Positions 17,970 through 30,240 are shown, counted from the first letter of the stretch. The stretch: DNA of 64,000 nt from Rhizobacter sp. (GCA_019635355.1 JAHBZQ010000001.1:2666001-2730000), one strand, 5' to 3'. Translations and numbers: made by a program. Notes: generated from the sequence alone by a model not told the origin.

Positions 17970-19580
17970 TTGAACCATCCTGACCCGGGCGCGACCGCAC
18001 TGGCCGCGCCCGCTGCCCCGCCCTCCGCCCCGCGCGACTGCGATGTGCTCATCGTGGGCGGCGGCATCAACGGGGCCGGCATCGCACGCGACCTCGCGGG
18101 GCGCGGGCTGTCGGTGGTGCTGTGCGAGAAAGACGACCTCGCGGCGCACACCTCGTCGTCGTCGACCAAGCTCATCCACGGCGGGCTGCGCTACCTCGAG
18201 TACTACGAGTTCTCGCTGGTGCGCAAGGCGCTCGCCGAGCGCGAGGTGCTGCTGAAGAGCGCCCCGCACATCATGTGGCCGCTGCGCTTCGTGATGCCGC
18301 ACGACCCGTCGATGCGGCCCTCGCTGATGATCCGCGCCGGGCTCTTCCTCTACGACCACCTCGCGCGCCGCGAGGTGCTGCCCGGCTCGGAGACGGTCGA
18401 CATGCGCCGGCACAAGGTCGGCGCGCCGCTGAAGGCGCAGTTCAGGAAGGGCTACGTCTATTCCGACGGCTGGGTCGACGATGCACGGCTGGTGGTGCTC
18501 AACGCCATCGACGCCGCCGCCCACGGCGCGACGGTGCTCACCGGCTGGCGCTGCACCGACGCACGCCGCGAAGCCAAGGGCTGGCAGCTCACCCTGGCCG
18601 ACGCCTCGGGCGCCACCCAGCAGTGGAAGGCCAAGGCGCTCGTCAACGCCGCCGGCCCGTGGGCCGCGCAGTTCCTCCACGAGCACGCGCACCTGAAAGA
18701 CACGAAATCGCTGCGCCTCGTGAAGGGCAGCCACATCGTGGTGAAGAAGCTCTTCGAGCACGACCACGCCTACATCTTCCAGAACCCCGATCGCCGCATC
18801 ATCTTCGCCATCCCCTACGAGGGCGAGTTCACGCTGATCGGCACCACCGACGTCGAAAGCGACAGCCCCATCGGCAAGGCGCAGATCGACGACAGCGAGA
18901 TCGCCTACCTGTGCGAGCAGGCCAGCCGCTATTTCGAGAAGCCCATCGTGCCGGCCGACGTGGTGTGGACGTATGCCGGCGTGCGCCCGCTGCTCGGCGA
19001 CGAGCGCAGCGATGCCTCGGCCGTGACGCGCGACTACATGCTCGACTACGACAGCCACGGCGCGCCACTGCTCACCGTGTGGGGCGGCAAGATCACCACC
19101 TTCCGCAAGCTGGCCGAAGAAGCCGCCGACGGCCTGTGCAAACGCCTGCACAACCGCCAGCCCGCGTGGACGGCCAAGGCCTACCTGCCCGGCGGTGACT
19201 TGAGCGCCTGGATCGGCCCGCCGCAGCGCCCCGACACCGACTTCGAGCGCTTCGATGCCGCCCTCGCCGAGCGCCACCCGCAATGGCCCGCTGCCACCCG
19301 CCGCCGCCTCGCGCGCTGCTACGGCTCGCGCATCGAGATGGTGGCCGGCGCCGCCGGTCTCGGCGAAGAGATCGCCCCCGGCCTGCACGAGGCCGAGCTC
19401 GTCTACCTGCACGAGCACGAATGGGCGCGCAGTGCCGACGACGTGCTGTGGCGCCGCACCAAGCTCGGCCTGCACATGACCGACGCGCAACGCCAGAGCG
19501 TCGCCCGCTGGTGGGCGGCGCGCTGGCCGACTGAAACGATGAACACCGGAGACAACGTGAGGACGACGCAATGGAGTTGA
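17970..19580 (+). CDS. glpD: Glycerol-3-phosphate dehydrogenase (aerobic)
   Basis: FAD-dependent, membrane-associated enzyme oxidising glycerol 3-phosphate to dihydroxyacetone phosphate and feeding electrons to quinone. The dinucleotide-binding motif is DVLIVGGGINGAGIARDLAG near residue 25, followed by SSSTKLIHGGLRYLEYYEFSLV, and GVRPLLG near residue 335. The 536-residue length is usual. The start is a TTG at 17970 with GGAGA nine bases upstream; no ATG lies before the FAD motif. Its last ten bases overlap the glpS start, making it the first gene of the uptake operon. Confidence 0.96.
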   Translation: MNHPDPGATALAAPAAPPSAPRDCDVLIVGGGINGAGIARDLAGRGLSVVLCEKDDLAAHTSSSSTKLIHGGLRYLEYYEFSLVRKALAEREVLLKSAPHIMWPLRFVMPHDPSMRPSLMIRAGLFLYDHLARREVLPGSETVDMRRHKVGAPLKAQFRKGYVYSDGWVDDARLVVLNAIDAAAHGATVLTGWRCTDARREAKGWQLTLADASGATQQWKAKALVNAAGPWAAQFLHEHAHLKDTKSLRLVKGSHIVVKKLFEHDHAYIFQNPDRRIIFAIPYEGEFTLIGTTDVESDSPIGKAQIDDSEIAYLCEQASRYFEKPIVPADVVWTYAGVRPLLGDERSDASAVTRDYMLDYDSHGAPLLTVWGGKITTFRKLAEEAADGLCKRLHNRQPAWTAKAYLPGGDLSAWIGPPQRPDTDFERFDAALAERHPQWPAATRRRLARCYGSRIEMVAGAAGLGEEIAPGLHEAELVYLHEHEWARSADDVLWRRTKLGLHMTDAQRQSVARWWAARWPTETMNTGDNVRTTQWS

Positions 19581-20634
19581 CCCTGGAGCGGGTCGACAAG
19601 ATCGTGGGCCCCGAGACCCACCTCTACCCGCTGGACCTGACGCTCGCACCGCGCGCAGTCACCGTGCTGCTCGGCGCCACGCAAGCGGGCAAGACCACGC
19701 TGATGCGTCTGATGGCCGGGCTCGATGCGCCCAGCCACGGCCTGGTGCGGGTCGACGGGCACGACGTGACCGGCATGCCGGTGCGCGAGCGCAACGTTGC
19801 GATGGTCTACCAGCAGTTCATCAACTACCCGTCGATGACGGTGTTCGACAACATCGCCTCGCCGCTCAAACTGCGCGGCGAGAAAAGCATCGCCGAGCGC
19901 GTGCAGGCGCTGGCCGCCAAGCTGCACATCGAGCCCTTCCTCAAGCGCCTGCCGGCCGAGCTTTCCGGCGGCCAGCAGCAGCGTGTGGCCCTGGCCCGCG
20001 CGCTTGCGAAGAACGCGCCGCTGATGCTGCTCGACGAGCCGCTGGTGAACCTCGACTACAAGCTGCGCGAAGAGCTGCGCGACGAGCTCACGCAGCTCTT
20101 TGCCGCCGGTGACTCGACGGTCGTCTACGCCACCACCGAGCCCACCGAAGCGCTGCTGCTCGGCGGCTACACGGCGGTGATGGACGCGGGCGAACTGCTG
20201 CAGTACGGGCCGACGGCCGAGGTGTTCCACAAGCCGAAGTCCATCCGCGTGGCGCGGGCCTTCAGCGACCCGCCGATGAACCTGATCGCCTCCACCTCCG
20301 TTCGCCCTGAGCTTGTCGAAGGGCTTCGACAAGCTCAGCCCGAACGGGTGGGTGGCGCAGGCCCCGTCACCATCGGCGTGCGCGCCAGCGCCCTGCGCGT
20401 GCAGCAACGCCCCGGCGACGTGGCCCTGCCCGGCAAGGTGGAGCTGGCCGAGATCTCCGGCTCCGACACCTTCGTGCACGTGGAGACGGTCGTCGGCGAA
20501 CTGGTCGCACAGCTGACCGGCGTGCACTTCTTCGAACTCGGCTCGAACATCACGCTGTACCTGCACCCGGCGCAGGTCTATGTGTTCGATGCCACCGGCG
20601 CCCTGCTCGTCGCACCGTCCCGGGGGATGACCTG

Positions 20635-20635
<1 letters not shown>
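19571..20635 (+). CDS. glpS: Glycerol ABC transporter ATPase GlpS
   Basis: One of two ATPases of the GlpSTPQV glycerol importer described in Rhizobium leguminosarum, whose gene order this cluster matches. Walker A is GATQAGKTT, the signature is LSGGQQQRVALARAL, and Walker B is LMLLDEPLVNLD; the C-terminal third is a TOBE-like domain. Residues about 243-259 (SVRPELVEGLRQAQPERV) are the translation of a palindromic DNA repeat inserted in frame in the linker between the two domains. The stop and the glpT start overlap as TGATG. Confidence 0.93.
20298..20347. repeat. Palindromic repeat pair, copy B, translated inside glpS
   Basis: Two head-to-head copies of the element (CCGTTCGCCCTGAGCTTGTC to the left, GACAAGCTCAGCCCGAACGG to the right) are fused almost without a spacer, forming a near-perfect 50-base palindrome. 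The frame of glpS stays open through it and gains about 17 residues. Confidence 0.92.
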
Positions 20636-22536
<1,901 letters not shown>

Positions 22537-22544
<8 letters not shown>

Positions 22545-23349
22545 GCGCCGCTTCAAGAAGCGCAGCATCTTCCTGCTGCTGTACCTGCTCTTCGCCATCC
22601 TGCCGGTGTACTGGATGGTCAACATGTCGTTCAAGACGAACGAGGAGATCCTCTCCACCTTCAGCCTCATCCCGCAAGACTTCACCTGGGAGCACTACAA
22701 GACGATCTTCACCGACGAGAGCTGGTACTCGGGTTACATCAACTCGCTCATCTACGTGGCCATCAACACGGTGATCTCGCTCTTGGTGGCGCTGCCCGCG
22801 GCCTATGCGTTCAGCCGCTACCGCTTCCTCGGCGACAAGCACGTCTTCTTCTGGCTGCTCACCAACCGCATGACGCCGCCGGCGGTGTTCCTGCTCCCGT
22901 TCTTCCAGCTCTACACGACGCTCGGGCTGATGGACACGCACATCGCCGTGGCGCTGGCGCACCTGCTCTTCAACGTGCCGCTGGCGGTGTGGATCCTCGA
23001 AGGCTTCATGAGCGGCATCCCACGCGAAATCGACGAGACGGCCTACATCGACGGCTACAGCTTCCCGCGCTTCTTCCTCACGATCTTCATCCCGCTGATC
23101 AAGGCCGGTGTGGGTGTGGCGGCGTTCTTCTGCTTCATGTTCAGCTGGGTCGAACTGCTGATGGCGCGCACGCTCACCAGCGTCGATGCCAAGCCCATCG
23201 TCGCCACGATGACGCGCACGGTGTCTGCGTCTGGCATGGACTGGGGTGTGTTGGCCGCGGCCGGTGTGCTGACGATCGTGCCGGGCGCGATCGTGATCTG
23301 GTTCGTGCGGCACTACATCGCCAAGGGCTTTGCGATGGGGCGGGTGTGA
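22537..23349 (+). CDS. glpQ: Glycerol ABC transporter permease GlpQ
   Basis: A 270-residue MalG-like permease with six membrane helices, starting eight bases inside the glpP end. The EAA-loop region reads IPREIDETAYIDGYSFPRFF near residue 160. It ends with YIAKGFAMGRV, a terminus common in MalG-type permeases. The 390-base gap to the next operon gene is unusual for such a tight operon and is filled with inverted repeats. Confidence 0.94.
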
Positions 23350-23386
23350 TGTTCGCTGTTGCCTCTTCATTCGTCACTCGGCGCGG

Positions 23387-23498
23387 GGTCGTGCCGGTGG
23401 GGTGCCCTGCTCCGCTCATGTCCCTCCTCGATGAACGCTCCCGCGTTCATCGATTCCTTCCTTTACTTCGCTGCGCAGGGCACCCCACCGGCACGACC
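23387..23498. repeat. Nested inverted repeat 1 in the glpQ-glpU gap
   Basis: A 24-base arm (23387-23410, GGTCGTGCCGGTGGGGTGCC then CTGC) is matched exactly by its complement at 23475-23498. Between them is a second perfect hairpin, CGATGAACGC (23429-23438) and GCGTTCATCG (23443-23452) with a four-base loop. In RNA or extruded DNA this forms a long stem topped by a shorter one. Confidence 0.92.
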
Positions 23499-23554
23499 AG
23501 CACCCCCGGTGGCACGCCACCCTCTCTTTTCTTCGCATGCCACCACGGTCTCCA

Positions 23555-23656
23555 GCCGGGAGTGATGGGTACCGGGCGCAGTGAGGTAAAGGAGGAGAAA
23601 TGGGCGCAGCCCATTTCGGGGGACACGAACGGAGCCCGGTACCCGTCTCTCCCGGC
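23555..23656. repeat. Nested inverted repeat 2 in the glpQ-glpU gap
   Basis: A 23-base arm (23555-23577, starting GCCGGGAG and ending GGTACCGGGC) matches its complement at 23634-23656 in 21 of 23 positions. Inside lies a perfect hairpin, GAAATGGGC (23597-23605), loop GCA, GCCCATTTC (23609-23617). The architecture copies that of nested repeat 1 although the sequence is different. Confidence 0.92.
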
Positions 23657-23678
23657 CCGCACCGACGACACACGCTTG

Positions 23679-23704
23679 CCCTTCGACAGGCTCAGGGCGA
23701 ACGG
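23679..23704. repeat. Palindromic repeat, copy C (single half)
   Basis: CCCTTCGACAGGCTCAGGGC followed by GAACGG is one half-unit of the element found at 16526, 20298 and 49816, with A to G in the core. It lies about 35 bases before the glpU start. No opposing half is nearby. The rest of the gap 23350-23739 holds no credible gene. Confidence 0.85.
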
Positions 23705-23739
23705 AGCTTGGGAGACCAACAGAGATAGGGAGACATCGA

Positions 23740-24048
23740 ATGTTTGAGTGGATGGCCTGGACCCCTCCGGTCGCGATCTTCTTCACCAGCATCGTCCTCA
23801 TGCTGATCGGCATGACCGTGTGGGAGCTGAAGTCGCCGACCACGATGCGCAAGGGTTGGCTTCCCATGGAGACGACGAGAGGCGACCGCCTCTTCATCGG
23901 CCTCCTCACCGCCGCCTACGTCAACCTCGCCTTCGTCGCCGTGAGCGAGAAGCTGATGACCTGGCTGAGCCTGGAGAACGAACCCTCGATCTGGATCAGC
24001 TTCGTCATCTCGATGGCACTGCTCGCGCTGATCATGAGGAAGGGCTAG
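23740..24048 (+). CDS. glpU: Small membrane protein GlpU (DUF2160)
   Basis: A 102-residue membrane protein with about three hydrophobic segments (WTPPVAIFFTSIVLMLIGMTV, LFIGLLTAAYVNLAFVAV, IWISFVISMALLALIM), matching DUF2160. In the Rhizobium glpSTPQUV operon a gene of this type lies at the same place, between permease and binding protein; its function there is unknown. The start has a GGAGA site (AGGGAGACATCGAATG). Confidence 0.9.
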   Translation: MFEWMAWTPPVAIFFTSIVLMLIGMTVWELKSPTTMRKGWLPMETTRGDRLFIGLLTAAYVNLAFVAVSEKLMTWLSLENEPSIWISFVISMALLALIMRKG

Positions 24049-24055
24049 AGCAAGT

Positions 24056-24065
24056 TTTTCGAAAA
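24056..24065. promoter_or_regulatory. TTTTCGAAAA palindrome before glpV
   Basis: A perfect ten-base palindrome lies in the 86-base gap between glpU and glpV, in an otherwise GC-rich setting. It resembles a DeoR-type half-operator, so GlpR is a possible ligand, but this is a short and weak signal. Confidence 0.25.
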
Positions 24066-24134
24066 GGCATCCGGCCATCACTTCCCAGCCGGCGTGCCAA
24101 CTTGAGCAATGGGAAGCATCGTCAGGAGACAGAC

Positions 24135-25868
<1,734 letters not shown>

Positions 25869-25883
25869 TCACTGTCCAGAAGC

Positions 25884-25944
25884 GAGCGGCCCGCGGGTGG
25901 GCCGCTCTTCATGCCCCCGACGCTCACGCGCCGGGGGCATTTTT
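25884..25944 (+). terminator. Tandem terminator hairpins after glpV
   Basis: First hairpin: GAGCGGCC (25884-25891) with GGCCGCTC (25900-25907), followed by TTC. Second: ATGCCCCCG (25911-25919) with CGGGGGCAT (25932-25940), followed by TTTT. Together they close the glycerol operon. Confidence 0.85.
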
Positions 25945-25947
25945 CGT

Positions 25948-26544
25948 TCAGCGGCCCAGCTTGCCGGCCATGCGCAGGATGTCGTCGAGCGCGTTGCCGT
26001 CGCCGTTGAGGTCGAGCAGCGAGCCGAGGCCGCCGCCCGAACTCGCACCCGCGCTGCGAGCACCGCCAAGTCCACCGACCAGGCCGCCGAGCAATCCACC
26101 CAAGCCGCCTTCCGAGCTACTGTCAGCCTGCGCACCACCACCCTGCTGCTTGGCCATGAAGCCCGCCACGGCCATCGCCAAGAGGGGCAGCATCTTGCGC
26201 AGGAGCGCCGGGTCGAGGCCCGAGCTGCCGGCGGCGTTTTGCGCGACCTCGCGGCTCACGTCCTTGGAGCCGAAGATCTGGCCCAGCACGTCGTTGCCGC
26301 GGCCCACGTCGGTAGGCTGCGGCGAGAGCACGTTGTCGAGCAGGCCGCCGCCGCCCAGCTGACCGAGCAGGCCGCCCAGGCCGTCGAGCCCCGAGGGCTG
26401 CGCCTGCGCCTGTTTCTTGAAGCCGCCGAGGATGGCGGGCAGCAGCGCCTCGGCGCCGCTCGCCGCCTGCGCCTCGCTCACGCCCAGCTCGCGGCCGATC
26501 GCAGACAGGCCGCCCGTCTGCGACAGGATGTCGGTGATGTTCAT
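25948..26544 (-). CDS. DUF937 domain protein
   Basis: A 198-residue protein rich in Gly, Leu and Ala, with the DUF937/YidB-like pattern: an N-terminal helix (DILSQTGGLSAIGRELGVSE), glycine-rich linkers and an acidic end LLDLNGDGNALDDILRMAG. The DLNGDGNALDD stretch resembles a calcium-binding loop. No signal peptide is seen. It follows the DUF3597 gene by 11 bases on the same strand, so the two are likely co-transcribed. Function is unknown. Confidence 0.88.
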   Translation of the reverse strand: MNITDILSQTGGLSAIGRELGVSEAQAASGAEALLPAILGGFKKQAQAQPSGLDGLGGLLGQLGGGGLLDNVLSPQPTDVGRGNDVLGQIFGSKDVSREVAQNAAGSSGLDPALLRKMLPLLAMAVAGFMAKQQGGGAQADSSSEGGLGGLLGGLVGGLGGARSAGASSGGGLGSLLDLNGDGNALDDILRMAGKLGR

Positions 26545-26555
26545 GGTGGCCTCCG

Positions 26556-26963
26556 TCAGTCGAGCAGCTCGGCGGGCACGTTGCCGCCGTTGGCCGCGAT
26601 GTGGGCCAGCACGTTCTTGTGCAGCCACATGTTCATCTTGGCCGAGTCGCCCATCAGCTCGTCGGGGCAGTAGAGCTCCTTGGCGAGGGCCTTGCGCGCT
26701 TCCAGGCTGCTGTCGATCTCGAGCAGCTTGAGCAGGTCGACGATGGAGGTGCGCCAGTTGAGTTTCTGCGGGTTGGCGGCGGCGCGTTTTTCGAGCTGGG
26801 CGACCACGTCGACCACCGCGATCGGGTTCACGACCGCCGGAGCCGGAGCCGCCGCAGCCGCCACTGGCGCGGGCGCAGGAGAGGCCGCAGCCGGGGCCGC
26901 GGGCGTGGCCGCCTGGGCGCTGTTGATGCCGAGCTTGTCGAGGATCTTGCTGAAGAAGCTCAT
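26556..26963 (-). CDS. DUF3597 domain protein
   Basis: A 135-residue protein: a short helix (MSFFSKILDKLG), a Pro/Ala linker (about 18-45) and a conserved C-terminal DUF3597 domain (VVDVVAQLEKRAAANPQKLN, then SIVDLLKLLEIDSSLEARK). The domain resembles helical peptidoglycan-linked stress proteins, but no activity is known. The start at ATG 26963 has AGGAGATC just upstream. Confidence 0.9.
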   Translation of the reverse strand: MSFFSKILDKLGINSAQAATPAAPAAASPAPAPVAAAAAPAPAVVNPIAVVDVVAQLEKRAAANPQKLNWRTSIVDLLKLLEIDSSLEARKALAKELYCPDELMGDSAKMNMWLHKNVLAHIAANGGNVPAELLD

Positions 26964-27028
26964 GGGATCTCCTGTTGAGGTGGTGGGAAGGACGCAGTCC
27001 ATCCTAAGCCCCCACCGCGACAAAAGGT

Positions 27029-27532
27029 TTAACCCGACACGGCCGCTGGGCCGGGCGGCGGCGCACGCCGCACGAGCCTCAGCAGCACACCGAGCACCCG
27101 GCTCAGGAAGCGCGCTGGTGGCAGCACCGAGCGCCGGTTGAACGACAGCTTGCGCACGTGCTGCGGCACCTCCCACTCCCACCAGGTGCCGGTCGGAAAG
27201 TAGGCCACCGTGCCGGGCACGAGCCGCTGCACACACCCCTGCGCATCGGTCACGCGCACCTCGCCCTCGAGGATGAGCACCGTCTCCTCCACACCGAAGA
27301 ACCAGCGGAAGCGCCCGGCGCTGCACTCCCACACATGCGTGGCGGCCCAGCCGTCGGTGTTGGTGGAGTGGCAGCCGCTGCGTGCACACGGCTGCCCTTC
27401 GAGCACCCAGCCCGGCTCGATCGGGTCGTCTTGCAGGGTGATGCTGTCGAGCGTCTTGAAAACGGCCGCATCCACTCGCCCTTCTTGCGCGTAAGAAGGG
27501 CCAGCCGCCCCACGACAATCGACTCCGCTCAT
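27029..27532 (-). CDS. Cupin domain protein (DUF861/EutQ-like)
   Basis: A 167-residue protein with a single cupin barrel over about residues 20-130: SGCHSTNTDGWAATHVWEC, then FFGVEETVLILEGEVRV and VPGTVAYFPTGTWWEWEVP. The C-terminus is basic and proline-rich. The ATG at 27532 overlaps the start codon of the divergent DUF4198 gene, which is physically awkward; a GTG around codon 20 (VDAAVFKTLDS) is a possible true start. No function can be named. Confidence 0.8.
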   Translation of the reverse strand: MSGVDCRGAAGPSYAQEGRVDAAVFKTLDSITLQDDPIEPGWVLEGQPCARSGCHSTNTDGWAATHVWECSAGRFRWFFGVEETVLILEGEVRVTDAQGCVQRLVPGTVAYFPTGTWWEWEVPQHVRKLSFNRRSVLPPARFLSRVLGVLLRLVRRAPPPGPAAVSG

Positions 27533-28337
27533 GGCCCTGCTCCTCGTTCGTTTCCTGTGGATCGCCACCGGCCTGCTGTGCGCCGGTGCCGCTGCCGCCC
27601 ACGACACCTGGTTCGAGCCGCTGCCCGCGGCGCGGCCCGGCGAGGTGCTGCTCAAGCTCGGCACCGGCAACCGCTTTCCACGCCATGAGTTCACCGTGGG
27701 TGAAGCCTCCTTGCGCGAGCAGGGGTGCCGCCGCACTGGGGCAAAGGCCGTGCCGCTGCAGGTGACGGGCGAAACGGTGCAGGCGCTGTCGTTGACCGCG
27801 CGGCCGGGGGGTGTGGGGCCGGTCACCTGCTGGGCGCAGCAGCAGCCCTTCGAGATCGAGATCGCGCCAGCCACCGTCGAGGTCTACCTGAAGGAGGTCA
27901 ATGCCTCACCCGAGGTGCGCGCGGCGTGGGCCGAATTGCAATCACGCGGACGGCCGTGGCGCGAGCGGTATGCGAAGCATGCGCGCATCGAGATCGCCGC
28001 GCGTGGCGAGACCCGCGCCACCGCCACTCCCACGCCGATGGCGATGGACATGCTGCTCGAAAGCGGCCTGCATGCCCTCACCGCGGGCGACACGCTGCGC
28101 GTGCAGGTGCTGCGCGATGGCGCGCCGCTGCCCGGGCTGGCCGTCGAGCTGCAGAACGACCAGAGCCCGATCGGCTTCTGGAAGACCACCGACGCCGACG
28201 GTCGCGTGAGCTTCACCGTGCCGGTGGCCGGCCAGTGGCTGCTGCGCGGTACCGACCTGCGCCTGTCGGCCACCACCCCCGACACCTGGGACAGCCGCTT
28301 CGTGACGCTCGCCGTGCGCGTCAGCGAGAAGCGCTGA
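27531..28337 (+). CDS. Secreted DUF4198-type protein
   Basis: A 268-residue periplasmic protein with a signal peptide (about 1-23, ending GAAAA) and the mature start HDTWFEPLPAARPGEVLLKLG, as in DUF4198 proteins linked to metal uptake. A beta-sandwich domain near the C-terminus (GDTLRVQVLRDGAPLPGLAVE) resembles carboxypeptidase-regulatory-like folds. The N-terminal His after cleavage could bind metal, which is inference. Its 3' end overlaps the convergent argC by 17 bases. Confidence 0.85.
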   Translation: MALLLVRFLWIATGLLCAGAAAAHDTWFEPLPAARPGEVLLKLGTGNRFPRHEFTVGEASLREQGCRRTGAKAVPLQVTGETVQALSLTARPGGVGPVTCWAQQQPFEIEIAPATVEVYLKEVNASPEVRAAWAELQSRGRPWRERYAKHARIEIAARGETRATATPTPMAMDMLLESGLHALTAGDTLRVQVLRDGAPLPGLAVELQNDQSPIGFWKTTDADGRVSFTVPVAGQWLLRGTDLRLSATTPDTWDSRFVTLAVRVSEKR

Positions 28338-29256
28338 TCGCGCCGAGCATCAGGTCGAGGTTCTGCACCGCCGCGCCGGAGGCGCCCTTGCCCAGGTTGT
28401 CGAACACCGCGGCCAGGAGCACCTGGCCTTCGGCCGCGTTGTCGAACACCGCGAGCTGGAGGTCGTTGCTGCCGTTGAGTGCCTGCGGGTCGAGCCGCTC
28501 CAGCGCCCCCGATTCGGCGGCGCTCAGCACCCGCACATGGCGCGCACCCTCGAAATGCGACGCGAGCGTGGCACGCAGGCGCAGCGCGTCGACCCCGGGC
28601 AACGAGCGCAGGTGCAGCGCGATGGTCAAGACGATGCCCTGGCGATAGGCGCCGTAGGCCGGCACGAACACCGGCCGGTGCGCGAGCCCCGCATGCAACG
28701 CCATCTCGGGCGCGTGCTTGTGCTGCAGGCCCAGGCCGTACACCTGGAAGGGCAGCGCCTGCTCGGCCTGCGGCCCCTCGTGCTCGTCGACGCCCATCCG
28801 GCCGCGGCCCGAATAGCCCGACACGGCGTGGATCGTCAGCGGGTGATCGCGCGGCACGAGGCCGGCGTCGACCAGCGGGCGCAGCAGCGCCACCGCGCCG
28901 GTCGGGTAGCAGCCGGGGTTGCTGACCCGCCTGGCCTGCGCAATGCGCTCCGCCTGCCCCGCCACCATCTCCGGGAAGCCGTAGACCCAATCGGCGTGCG
29001 TGCGGTGCGCCGAGCTGGCGTCGATCACGCGCACCGCGGGGTTGTGGATCATCGCCACCGCCTCGCGCGCCGCCTCGTCGGGCAGGCAGAGGATGGCGAC
29101 GTCGCAGTGGTTCAGTGCCTCGGCGCGGGCGCCGGGGTGCTTGCGGCGGTCGGCACGCAGGGTCAGCACCCGCAGGTCGGTGCGCCCTTGCAGGCGCGCG
29201 TGGATCTGCAGGCCGGTGGTGCCCTGGTCGCCGTCGATGTAGACGATGGGGAGCAT
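28321..29256 (-). CDS. argC: N-acetyl-gamma-glutamyl-phosphate reductase, short type
   Basis: NADPH-dependent third step of arginine synthesis, making N-acetylglutamate semialdehyde. At 311 residues it is the short AGPR type 2. The N-terminus YIDGDQGTTGLQIHARL binds the cofactor, and Cys116 in VSNPGCYPTGAVALLRPL is the catalytic thiol. ATG 29256 gives the family start. Standing alone beside a divergent LysR regulator, it could be a second argC; only one is in the window. Confidence 0.93.
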   Translation of the reverse strand: MLPIVYIDGDQGTTGLQIHARLQGRTDLRVLTLRADRRKHPGARAEALNHCDVAILCLPDEAAREAVAMIHNPAVRVIDASSAHRTHADWVYGFPEMVAGQAERIAQARRVSNPGCYPTGAVALLRPLVDAGLVPRDHPLTIHAVSGYSGRGRMGVDEHEGPQAEQALPFQVYGLGLQHKHAPEMALHAGLAHRPVFVPAYGAYRQGIVLTIALHLRSLPGVDALRLRATLASHFEGARHVRVLSAAESGALERLDPQALNGSNDLQLAVFDNAAEGQVLLAAVFDNLGKGASGAAVQNLDLMLGAISASR

Positions 29257-29311
29257 GGAAGCCTTCGAAAACTGGCGTGAGGGTGGCATCTTCAGCGCCG
29301 CGCCAGATTAA

Positions 29312-29364
29312 GAAAAGTTGCTTTTCACAACCCTCATCTTCAGAATTCACGAATCATGCGTGAA
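29312..29364. promoter_or_regulatory. Two palindromes in the argC-lysR divergent region
   Basis: GAAAAGTTGCTTTTC at 29312-29326 is a perfect inverted repeat, and TTCACG (29346-29351) with CGTGAA (29359-29364) straddles the ATG of the LysR gene at 29356. These are candidate operators for the LysR protein on argC and on itself; binding is inferred. Confidence 0.45.
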
Positions 29365-30240
29365 CTCGACCTCGACCGCCTGCGCACCCTCGTCACCATC
29401 GCCGACCTGGGCTCCTTCGCCGCGGCGGCCCGCGCGCTGCACCTCGCACCACCCACGGTGAGCCTGCATGTCTCCGAGCTGGAGTCGCGCCTCGACACCC
29501 CGCTCCTGCTGCGCAACCGCGGCCAGGTCGCGCCCACCGGGCCGGGCGCCGCGCTCATCGAGCGGGCGCGCCGCCTGCTGGCCGATGCCGACGCTGCGCT
29601 CGACGAAGTGCAGCGCCTGGTGGAAGGCCGCACCGGCCGCGTGCGCGTGGGCGCCTCGACCGGCGTGCTGGCACACCTGCTGCCGCAGGCGGTGGAAGTG
29701 CTGTCGCGCGACCACCCGGGGATCGACGTGCAGGTGGCCGTGCTCACCTCGCAGGAGACGATGGCCCGCCTGGCCGGCGGCACGGTCGACATCGGCCTCG
29801 TCGCGCTGCCGCAACCGGCGAGCGTCGGCCTCAAGGTGCTGCCCTGGCGGCGCGACCCGGTGATGGCCTTCGTGCCCGCCTCCTGGAAGGCGCCGAGCCA
29901 CGCCACGCCCACCTGGCTCGCGCAGCAGCCGCTGATCCTCAACGACGCGAGCACGCGGCTGTCGCGCCTCACCGGCGAGTGGTTCGCCGAAGCCGGCGAG
30001 CAGCCGCGCGCGCGCATCGAGCTCAACTACAACGACGCGATCAAGAGCCTCGTCGCCGCCGGCTACGGCGCGGCCCTGCTGCCGCACGAGGCCACCGCCG
30101 CGCAGGCCGACAAGCGCATCGCCATGCTGCCGCTCAAACCCAAGCTCTGGCGCCCGCTCGGCATCGCCCACCGCACCGGGGCGCTGGAGCCGTCGACCGC
30201 GCACGTGCTGGACGTGCTCTGGCGCTTGCGACAAACCTAG
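29356..30240 (+). CDS. LysR-family transcriptional regulator
   Basis: A 294-residue LysR regulator. The winged helix-turn-helix covers residues 1-60 (ELDLDRLRTLVTIADLGSF, then ARALHLAPPTVSLHVSELE) and the periplasmic-binding-like effector domain covers about 90-290. It diverges from argC with 99 bases between, the usual arrangement for a LysR gene and its target. The effector is not evident. Confidence 0.93.
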   Translation: MRELDLDRLRTLVTIADLGSFAAAARALHLAPPTVSLHVSELESRLDTPLLLRNRGQVAPTGPGAALIERARRLLADADAALDEVQRLVEGRTGRVRVGASTGVLAHLLPQAVEVLSRDHPGIDVQVAVLTSQETMARLAGGTVDIGLVALPQPASVGLKVLPWRRDPVMAFVPASWKAPSHATPTWLAQQPLILNDASTRLSRLTGEWFAEAGEQPRARIELNYNDAIKSLVAAGYGAALLPHEATAAQADKRIAMLPLKPKLWRPLGIAHRTGALEPSTAHVLDVLWRLRQT

